Origin: Monosiga brevicollis MX1
Taxonomy: Eukaryota; Opisthokonta; Choanoflagellata; Craspedida; Salpingoecidae
Direction of reading: 5' to 3'
Length of the DNA: 64,000 nucleotides
NCBI RefSeq assembly: GCF_000002865.3
Contig: NW_001865039.1
Coordinates: 70,645-134,644, forward strand
The position numbers and the translations under genes are program-made. The notes beneath the pieces were generated by a model. That model did not search any database, was not told the origin of the DNA, and saw nothing but the letters and a program-made list of their open reading frames with translations. Below, piece after piece: positions 55,594-64,000 of this stretch (its first letter is position 1; every line of letters starts with the position of its first letter).

Positions 55594-58500
55594 ATGCCTG
55601 CCATGGAGCCACCACGCGATGTCGAGGCCGTAGTGCTATCTCCGACTTCCATCAAGGTGGGTGCTTCACTTGACTGCTCCCTCTTTCCTGTCCGCTTGAT
55701 CCACCCCGTGCTGGTCTCACTGCTGCTTTGCTGGGTTCGCTCCTTGTTAGGTGACATGGCGGCGGCCCATGGGCTTGATTGCTTACTCCTTTCGACTCTA
55801 TGTCAAGCCCCAAGCGGCAGCCAACAATGCTTGGAAAAGAGTTTTGGAGGGCAAGGATGAGTATGAATACACCTTGACAGACCTTGAACCCTCAACGACC
55901 TACGAGTTCAAGGTCCAGAGCTTTGGCATGGCCGGCGATGGCCCTTTCAGTGACATCATAACTGCTACGACCAAAGCTGGCGGTGCGTTCTCTTTCCGCA
56001 TTAGACATGAGCATGAAGTACCCTGCTTGTTCGTCTCACTTCTCATGTGATCGAGTGCTGTGTCCCTTCATCGTATATCACAGCGCCTCAAGCACCGCCT
56101 CGGAACCTTCGCGCCTCCGTTACCACGGTACGCAGAACTTGCAGGGTGTGCCTTGATCACACGCAGCAAAGTGCAGGCCGCTCCTGGTACATGCATGCCT
56201 GAATCAGACCTACTCCCTTCCTCTGACCACCCTTTCACGTCCTTGGCTGACACTCAGATGGACTCCATCACCGTGGTCTGGGAGCCTCCAGCCGTGCATC
56301 CTGAGAGCGTTCAGGCTTATCGCCTCTATTTTGATCGCGCGGGTGAAGATGCTTACGTTGAGGTCGAACTCGAGGCAGCGAGCCTAAGCTACAGTACGCT
56401 GTTGCCCCAACTTTGTGAATTTGAGTGTTTGCTTTGGCTGCCCGACCGCAAATCCTCTTTCTGGCTCTTCGAAAGCACGCGCTCTGCTGCTCACAGACGT
56501 GAACACCAATTCCGTCCCCCTTCCCTCTGCCTTGGCCACTTTACCACCTCTTAGGCGTTCTTTACTTGCGGCGAGATACAATCTATCGCTTTCAAATTTG
56601 CGCCATCACCGATGCGGGAGAGGGGCCTCTCTCTGCCATCGTGCCCATCCGTACCAAGCAAGACGGTAGGCCTGTCCTCGTGCTCACCCATGACGCCATC
56701 CCAGCGATATATTAATGCTATACCACGCCCTCCTGCGCGTTGTTTTCATTGTGCATAGCCCGCTCGCGCTTCCTCAAGGGAGAGGCTCAAGCCAGCCAAG
56801 AGGTGTCTGGACGCAAGGTATTCACGCTGCCAACCACCCCTCTGACTTGAGAGTTGGCACATTCTCAACCCGGCCACCTGACTGTTGTCAGTCGTTAGCC
56901 AAGTTTATCACAGCTCATCGCATGACACGCCCAATTGGTTTGCAACTCGAACTAGGCCGAATACATCCGTGATATGCCTGAAGAAGAGCCGGAACCAGCA
57001 GTGTCGGAAACAGCGCCAGCTGCAGGCCCGCAGGCACAGCGCCTCCGGCCTGTGGGAACCCTGCCCGCTGCCGGTGACTTGCCTCCTTATGTGGGTCTAA
57101 GGCTTGTTTTTATTTGTTCCATGCTTGTTTTTTTTTTTTTTTTTCTACATCTACAAACGGCAGCCTCCACTCCCAATAGCACTCACGTGCGTTTACATTT
57201 AGGCTCGGCAACGTTGGAAGCCCCCGAAACCAAGTACCGAACCGACCCCTGATGAGGTTGGTGCAGCGGGGCAAAATAGCACCTCCTCTGCCATCTGCTC
57301 TGATATCTTGCCTTTTGGCCTTCATACACGACTGATGCAACTCTCTAGATCGAAGCAGAGAAGCAGCGAATCGAGGCTGAGCGACGCGAGCAGCTGCGTC
57401 GAGAACAACGAGACAAGGTGTGCAATTAGTCCACCGTTGAGCCAGCCATTGCGCTGGAGCTTCACTGCTTGTTGTCGCTCTTGTGATGGTTATCTAGATG
57501 GCAGAAAAGGCCTCCTTCTTCAATCACACCCGCCAACAAGACGAGCAGCGCATGCTTCAGCGCACGGTATGTAAGGGCTGTTCTTGAGCCACTGCGTGCC
57601 TTTTTTTAAAAAAAAAAAAACTAAACCTGCATTTTTCTCTCATTTTTACGGCGTTGGCAGCAATCACTCCGCATCCAGCCGCAAACACAGCATCAAGTAT
57701 CGGCTGGCGTTGGCGAACCCCGACAAGAGGTTGGTGGCGCACAGGACTGTGTTACACTATTTGGCAAACTGGCACCGATCAACCTTTGATGTCTTGTCTG
57801 CGCTTGATAGGCAAGCAGCGTAACGCGTCGCGACCAAGAATGGGCCTTTATCCAGAATCAACTGGCGGCAGACGAGCATGCTGGGGCTGAGATCGAGGCG
57901 GATGCGTTGCGAAGTCTTGTGGATGGTGCGTTGAGCCAAGTATTTTGCAGCAACCACCCCCCCTCCCCCCCCCCCCAAAAGCACGGTGCACGGTGCATGA
58001 CTCACGGCTGAAGGCTTGCTTCTTAATGCTGCCCGTACCTAGGGCGTGAGCTGAAGGGCTTGGATGGCACAATTCGTGGCAAACGCCACGCAGTGCGTGC
58101 CGCGCTTGACTCGCTTACCCAACCTGCCAAGTTTGAGTCTGCCCTGTTGCAGCAGCTCTATGACGTAGAGCGCCACAACCAAATTGTCCGTGTCTCGGTC
58201 CTGTAGCCCCCTGGCATGTGCGAATTTTATTTGGCCAAACTCACTATTGTCACGCTGGCTCCGGTTTGGCTGCACCTAGGTGTTGTATATTACCTCCGTC
58301 AGTGGCATTCGATCAACTTTTTCAGACTGCAAGCGCATGATGCATGTACGTTGACATGAACGAACCATTGGTCACCTGCATGTTGCAGCACTCACCCGCC
58401 CTGGTGTGCTCGGTCGGACAGATTTTTGAAACTTTGAACAAGAAAGTCCGAGTGAAAGATGTGCAGCTTGATGCTCGCGTACGTTTGTCTCTGCCCTTTT

Positions 58501-59198
58501 GACAGAGACGCCACTGCAAGCTATGTTTGCCTCAACTCATTCACCATCTCACCTCGTTCACCGTCGGCCTTACAGTTTGGGCAAGAATTGGAGGAACGCT
58601 TGCCTGGCAATGATGGCAAGGTGCCGCAGGCCTTTATTAATTTCTCTCATGCTGGTGTACGCAAGTCAACCCGCTGGTTTGAAGCCAACGCAGCGCACGT
58701 GGGGGCTTCCCTTTGCTCCAAGTATTTCTCCATTCGTTGGCTTTTTCCCTCACTGTGCACATGCGTCACCATATCTCAGGACTTGGAGCGCATCATGACC
58801 CTCAATGAAACAGGTCAGCTGGCACGCATGCTCAAGAACTTTGAGGTATGTTTGCCCACCGTCACCATTAGGCTGTGTGACACGTGCCTTTCAAAACCAA
58901 ATTGTTTGCCCTTCCTCCTTTAGGACCGCTCAAGCACACCTTGTAGCTCGTGTGGTGGCGCCGGCTTTGTGCCCTGCCGTTGGTGCTTTGGCAGCAAAAA
59001 GAGCATTTCCAATCATTTCACCAACGGTCGGTTCTTTGTGGGCTGTTTCTATTGTTTTTGTTTCTGTCGCTGCTCGCTTCGGGCTGACACTCTTTCCGCG
59101 CTGCACGCTCACCTTTGAACTATTGGTTAGGACCCTCGTCGCACTTGAAGTGCACCGTGTGTAATGAGAACGGCCTGCAGCGCTGTGACGCTTGCTGA
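55594..59198 (+). CDS. FN3-FN3-coiled-coil-GRXCR-like (glutaredoxin, Cys-rich) protein
   Basis: Starts MPAMEPPRDVEAVVLSPTSIK. The first fibronectin III domain (SPTSIKVTWRRP..YEYTLTDLEPSTTYEFKVQ, GDGPFSDI) and the second (SITVVWEPP..ESVQAYRLYF, RFQICAITDAGEGPLSAIVP) are followed by an acidic/Pro linker. Charged helices come next (EKQRIEAERREQLRREQRDK, NQLAADEHAGAEIEADALR). The C-terminal half matches GRXCR1/2: VLYITSVSGIRSTFSDCKRMM, KVRVKDVQLDAR, FGQELEERLPG, VPQAFINFSHAG and ERIMTLNETGQLARMLKNFE. The Cys-rich tail is CSSCGGAGFVPCRWCFGSKKS and CTVCNENGLQRCDAC, ending at 59,198. The thioredoxin-fold part lacks a CPYC active site, as in GRXCR proteins. Vertebrate GRXCR1 acts in stereocilia (actin bundles). 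About a dozen short introns. The N-terminal FN3 pair is not part of GRXCR1 as I know it. Confidence 0.87.
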
Positions 59199-59405
59199 GG
59201 CCTGCACTATGGGGTGGGGGATGACACGTGCTTTGACTCTTTCTGTGCTTTGTTTATTTATTTTGTGGAACGTGTCAGGTTTTGCTGCACGATCAAATTC
59301 ACATGCTGATCTCCACGCAACCACGAAACAATTTCCAGTGCGTGCGCAGCGTCGATTCGGCGACGAGTGAAGAGTTGGCAGCAGGTATGGCGATAGGCTT
59401 GAACT

Positions 59406-61669
59406 TTACCAGGTGTACACCCAGCCGTAGCTGGTCACGATGGAGGGGGTTGGTGAGCCGACAATGTTTCCGTTGGCCAGCGTGTAGCACTTGAGGCCCG
59501 AGTGAGGGTCGTTCATATCGCCGTTACGCCATTGAAGGCGGAAGCCGTTGTTGAAAGGCAGAGGGTCCATCTCATGGAAGCGATACGCACTCCATTCAAT
59601 GCTGCTGTTCTTCACGTTCAAATGCGTGAAGCCAGCTACGGGCAGGCGGAACTCGCCGGCATTGAAGTACCAAGCTGAGATCAATGAGGGAAGCAACAAA
59701 AAGGTAGAGTTAGCCATATCGACCAGCCCGCGTGCCGGCAGCTAGATACTCATGCCGGAGGCAAGTAACATACCAGAATCAAAGTAGTCTTCTGTGCCCG
59801 TGGAAAGGACGATGCCCGGCCATGGCATATCCACGGGAGTGTACGCATGGTAGCATCCTTCCAAAAAGTTCAGATTGCCACTTGGGGTTGGAGCCGAATT
59901 GGGAAGGCAATGGGAGCATTTGGTAGACCAAATTTAGAATGGTAAGACGGCAATGCGTGACGGCTCGTTCCCACAAGTACGACTTACCTTTGGACCTGAA
60001 GTGTGCTCATGAGCATCAGACCCGCCCCAGAGGGCACGTTGACCACATTCAAAAAGTCCATGGGCTGTAGCACCAGGTTTTCTTGGCGCTGCAATTGAAG
60101 GCGTGCTGTCTTGGGAATGGTCACACCCCCAAAGGTAATCTGCAGCACCCATCAGGCGAGTACCAGACCAGATCGTCCGACATCATGAATAGGGAAAGAC
60201 TTCAGAAACAAGAGGTGTAGTTAGCGCAGGCTGGGACAAACTTCTTGATCCAAAACGCCCCGGACAATCATGTAAAATCCGTTGCTGTCGTTCAGACTGG
60301 ATTGCGCAGTCACGCGAATCGACTTCTACGGCAGTGTTTGAAGCCAAGCAGGCATTGCACACACATGCGCCTTGAGTTGTGAGTATGGTGAGGTAGCCGC
60401 AGGGATTGGGAAATGTGCAGACGTATCTCAGGAGATCCAACCTGGAAAGGAATCTTAAAGTTGACGTTAAAGTTTTTGCCTTGGCCGTTGCCCGCCCCCA
60501 TGCCAATCCTAAGCGAAGCGGTGCTCACCCCGATCAGAGCCAAAATACACAGCATGAACATGACGCAACTGGCAGATTGAGACTGACCACTTGGTACCCC
60601 AAGGGGCCTTGGAGTCGTTAAAACCAACGCCCACGGCCATTGAGGGTCTGAACTCGATGGAAGGCTTGGTCTCATTGTCAATGTAGTAGCGGATGATGGT
60701 GTTATCCATTAGCTCCGCAGTGCCTGGACTCAAGGTCGACAGGAAGGAAGACATCAGGGACCTCTAGTTCTGATCAGAGTTGGGACTTGGAGCGCAAGGC
60801 AGCTCTTACCCGTAACCCAGAAATGTGTCATGACGCCAAAGTGGCCATCGGCCACGACGTGCTCGAAGTGGTTTGTCTCGTTCACTGTGAGGCTGCCCGA
60901 AGAGTAGCCTGTGCCGAAGAAAGGCAGTGTCGTGGCATCGCCGGTACAGCGACACAAGCGTCGAACGCTCCAATAGCGAGCCTGGCAAGACCCATTGACG
61001 GGAGGATTGACGTATCCCACGCAGCGGCCGTAGTTTTCATCCGAGGGATCCGAGCAGTAGGAGGGCTGGTCTGGTGCCCACCATGGTGTCGAGTCACTGT
61101 TGCAATTAATGCCCAACTGCTACTGGTCCGTGGTCCGGGCAGCAGACCAATCGCAATTCACCAAACAGTGAGAAAAGTCGTGGTCGTGACAAGGAAAGAA
61201 GAATGGAGACGAAAGTCTTTTACGGGCTTTGACCAGAGATGAAGGTCGCAGGCGCAGTCCAGCGAACCTTGAAAATGGAATCGGAGTTGTTTGTGTTTAC
61301 GTCCGGGTTGCAAAACTGCCCGCGACGGCCACAAGTGGTGGCACAATCCTGACCTGCGGTAGGAGTAGTGAGCAAAAGTCGAGTTGCGTTTGTCAAGTGT
61401 CGCCAGATTCCTTGCCAAAAGGTACTTTGCCGTGGAAGCACGTCCTTATCCATCAGATCGCCCGATCCCCGAGGGGCGGCCGTCCAGGCGCGTGCCCACC
61501 TCCAAAACACTGATCTTTCGACTTGTCTTCCGATAAAGTCTCCATGAACGCGAAAGCAAAACGGCTCACCTTGATCACCAATAACATAGCTGTCGGCCGC
61601 CAGTGCTGAAGTGAGGAGGCTGGCCCCGGCCAGCAGAACCAGAAGCTGCACTGCACGTCGGCGATCCAT
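59406..61669 (-). CDS. Secreted DUF2961/GH172-family protein with Cys-rich N-terminal module
   Basis: Starts MDRRRAVQLLVLLAGASLLTSALA (signal peptide) at 61,669. The N-terminal module is Cys-rich (GQDCATTCGRRGQFC, CNSDSTPWWAPDQPSYCSD, CQARYWSVRRLCRC), a pattern seen in secreted protist and algal proteins. The main part matches DUF2961: DGHFGVMTHFWVTG, RYYIDNETKPSIEF, MAVGVGFNDS, FNVNFKIPF, KSIRVTAQSSLNDSNGFY. It goes on with NLNFLEGCYHAYTP, GIVLSTGTEDYFDSAWYF (hallmark TEDYF) and SAYRFHEMDPLPFNNGFRL, ending YGWVYTW at 59,406. DUF2961 is now glycoside hydrolase family GH172, acting on fructose or arabinofuranose linkages in bacteria. Secretion suggests digestion of bacterial or algal polysaccharide. 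Several introns are present, so any transfer from bacteria would be old. Convergent with the GRXCR-like gene (208 bases apart). Confidence 0.86.
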
Positions 61670-62217
61670 CGCGCGCGGGATGCCCAGATCCGATCAAATC
61701 TCAGTCACTGTTGAGCTTCCAATGTCAGATTTTCAATCTCAACACAAACTCTATATTTTTCGTAATGTGTTTGATATAGGTACACTATACAGACTGCAAT
61801 TGCTTTTTGAAACGCTACATTTGATATACGCTGATACGTTCATTTGTCAGATAAACGACGGTCGTCGTCTGTATGACAATATCTTGTNNNNNNNNNNNNN
61901 NNNNNNNNNNNNNNNNNNNNNNNNNNNNNNNNNNNNNNNNNNNNNNNNNNNNNNNNNNNNNNNNNNNNNNNNNNNNNNNNNNNNNNNNNNNNNNNNNNNN
62001 NNNNNNNNNNNCGAGTTGTTCCCCACCCTCCCCCTTGGGGCACGGTGGACACGAGCTGCTTGGGCTTGTGTTACGTTGGCGAGGGAAGAGGAGAAGACAG
62101 GGGGTGGCCTTTCTCTGCTCCACTTTCTCTCTTCTTTCTTCAATCAGTTTTATCCGCATGTTCTTTTCATGCCTCTCTGAATGAGCTTGTCGGTGGTCTG
62201 CTTGCGTGAAGAGGAAC
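61670..62217. promoter_or_regulatory. Divergent upstream region with TTGTCAGA, partly unsequenced
   Basis: ATGTCAGA (61,722) and TTGTCAGATAAA (core 61,844-61,851) lie 55 and 175 bases upstream of the GH172 ATG. The rest up to the AZUL-ligase start is interrupted by a 124-base gap. Confidence 0.5.
61888..62011. other. Assembly gap (124 N)
   Basis: Run of N in the intergenic region between the GH172 and AZUL-ligase genes. Flanking sequence shows no duplication, unlike the gap at 36,881. Confidence 0.99.
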
Positions 62218-64000
62218 ATGAGTCAAGCCCGCAGTCCCAGGGGTGCACAGGCGGCGCGCGCCACCGCTACAGGTGGTCATCGCCGTTCGCAATCACTCGG
62301 GGCAAATCTTTTCATTAGCGACAGCGAGGTGCCGCACGCCTTTGAACGCTACCTGCACCAGCTGCGCGAAGGCTGCGGGCAAGCGGATTGCCAGAACGTG
62401 GCGTTGTGCGCCACTGCACGAACACACATCAATCCCAACTTGGCGTACAATGAAGTTACAGCAACCGCCCTCGCGATGGAGCTGGCCCAGCGTCCCCGGT
62501 CTGTGCATGGAGAGCTTGTCTTCTATGATTGCACTTGCATTTCGTGTCCATCTCTCACCTCTCACCTCGCCATGATTTTTTTTTGTGTTCTGCACAAGGT
62601 CCTTCTTCTGCCCGGGCTCGCAACCGCCCCGAGCCGGTGTTCACGAACATGGTCGGCACGCGGTATCAGAAAGCGAGGATGATGCTAGTCTCTTTCAACG
62701 CGGCCTGGCAGCTGTTGGCTTAACCCCCATGTACAACCTCGCCGCTCGAGTATTAAGCAACACGACAGACAGCAGCGACCGTGCTGGACCTGCACACGTT
62801 TTGGCCACCGCACTTGCGCATGCGTTGGAACAGAGTACCTCGCCTACCAGCCTCTTCCCACTGCTAGACAACGTGGACGAAGCCGGAAAATGGGCTGCTC
62901 ACGCGCGTCGGCGTAACCTGCTTGACTTTTTGGACCTTGGACTCCATGGCCCCATGGCCAGCCCAGATCTCGCTTTTTATTGCCTCTGCCTTGCCCTCGA
63001 GGTCTGTCTCTTTGCGCCTTTTGCACCAAAACTTTACCAGCCACTACACCCCTCTCTTGCCCTCTTGATCCACCACAGTGATCCCATGGCTTTCCACTCA
63101 TTTCTTCTCGGGCTGCTTTGTGGTCGATTGTAGGTGATTAGCTGCAAAGCACAACGCAGTGCCGGCCGCCTACTGCTGTCCGATTCGATTGCCACTGACA
63201 TTGGGTATGAATCTTAATCATGAAATCTCTTGTGCCACATAAACTATGTGAAACCGGACGGTCTGGTTGAGATCCACCCTTTGCATGGATATTTGCTGCT
63301 TGTTTTGCCGTGCCCAGCCAACTCCTACCAGCTCAATGCCACTTCGGGCGATGTGTTTGCAAATGTGCAGGGTATACTGGAACATGGTTCAAGCACAATT
63401 GTCGCCCCACGTCTTTAAGGCGCGCATGGCAGCATGGGTGGCGGCGCAATCGGTCCGTAAATTTTTTGCCTCTCGTGTCTCGTATCTGCTGTCTTGATTG
63501 CACAACCAGCCACGGCCTATCAAGTCTATAAATTGGCCTGGCCTCGATTTTTTTCCTTCGGTTTTGTACGATTCCGTCACACGGCTCTCATTCACCGCAT
63601 GACCACATTTGGGGTTCTCAGGCCCCGGCACTAGAGGCCTTGACGTTTGCGATCCGCGTAACCGTTAATCGCCAAACCACCCACACCCTGGCGGCTGAAG
63701 TGGATGCGCTCTTACAGTTGGGACAGCACATTCGCAACCAGGTGAGCGGGCTGTTCCTCTTCCGAACATATAACTTTCTGTCCCACATCGGCCCATGCAA
63801 ATCTCATCGAGCCTGAATGTTGTTGGTGGATGGTTCAACAACAGGTGCCCGCAGCCAACCTGGTGTGCGAGGCTTTTGCCCGACGCATCAACATCAAAGA
63901 AGCCTTTTATGAATACATTGCCATCATCAAACGCGACCAGCACACCTACCTCATTCCCTTTCGGTGCGTTCAAAATTGCCATGGGCCTGAGCATTTTCAA
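62218..64000 (+). CDS. AZUL-domain HECT-type E3 ligase (UBE3A-like), 5' part only
   Basis: Starts MSQARSPRGAQAAR. A Zn-binding AZUL domain follows (EVPHAFERYLHQLREGCGQADCQNVALCATARTH), very like the N terminus of UBE3A. Later exons encode helical sequence: DDASLFQRGLAAVGL, VLATALAHALEQSTSPTSLFPLL, HARRRNLLDFLDLGLHG, FKARMAAWVAAQS, ALEALTFAIRVTVNRQTTH and REAFYEYIAIIKRDQ-like text (INIKEAFYEYIAI), as in the UBE3A region before the HECT domain. The window ends before the HECT catalytic part, so the ligase call rests on AZUL plus the following helical blocks. Introns are near 62,520-62,600, 63,003-63,133 and others. Confidence 0.75.

Overview
The window looks like nuclear DNA from a choanoflagellate, most likely Monosiga brevicollis or a close relative. 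Genes are packed tightly on both strands and most are split by many short introns (about 70-200 bases) with GT..AG ends. Coding exons are GC-rich, and the products combine animal-type signalling and housekeeping families (LIMK/TESK-like kinase, PH-RhoGAP, SH3-PH-PDZ scaffold, AZUL/HECT ligase, GRXCR-like protein). The species call is inference. All gene models were read by eye from exons, splice signals and family resemblance, so terminal coordinates are firmer than internal exon edges.

Layout. 0-1 kb: fragment of an unrecognised gene running off the left edge. 1.7-5.6 kb (-): single-pass membrane protein with EGF-like cysteines, a Thr-rich mucin stalk, a TSP1 repeat and a cytoplasmic tail. 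7.2-8.2 kb (+): AMMECR1. 8.8-9.9 kb (+): intronless multipass membrane protein. 10.5-11.0 kb (-): DPH3. 11.6-13.8 kb (+): decayed or domesticated PiggyBac-like transposase. 14.1-26.8 kb: three consecutive actin/Rho-type signalling genes, namely an SH3-proline-PH-PDZ scaffold (-), a LIMK/TESK-like kinase (+) and a PH-RhoGAP-coiled-coil protein (-). 28.4-30.2 kb: unrecognised GC-rich ORFs with strong hairpins. 30.8-35.2 kb (+): tandem pair of GT4-like glycosyltransferases. 36.1-39.7 kb (+): acetyl-CoA synthetase, with a sequencing gap inside an intron. 39.9-42.1 kb (-): UBXN6-like p97 adaptor, divergent from a RAD6/UBE2A-like E2 at 43.0 kb (+). 44.1-44.8 kb (-): DNAJC12-like J protein. 45.7-48.0 kb (+): two-domain phosphagen kinase with an acylation-type N terminus. 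48.3-49.4 kb (-): thymidylate kinase, divergent from an unrecognised gene at 49.6-51.4 kb (+). 51.7-55.1 kb (-): ankyrin plus RNase D-type exonuclease. 55.6-59.2 kb (+): FN3-FN3-coiled-coil-GRXCR-like protein. 59.4-61.7 kb (-): secreted DUF2961/GH172 protein. 62.2 kb to the right edge (+): start of an AZUL-domain (UBE3A-like) ligase.

Four observations stand out. (1) An 8-mer, TCTGACAA/TTGTCAGA, recurs in the intergenic regions upstream of at least six gene starts or divergent pairs, including a phased array of about 21 bp between UBXN6 and RAD6. (2) A homologue of the stereocilia protein GRXCR1 is fused to fibronectin type III domains. (3) A secreted GH172-family enzyme carries an added cysteine-rich N-terminal module. 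(4) A tandem phosphagen kinase has two domains that look identical over about 1,001 bases, including silent sites. The RAD6-like gene also appears to lack the usual C-terminal helices, and the PiggyBac-like transposase lacks its third catalytic aspartate.
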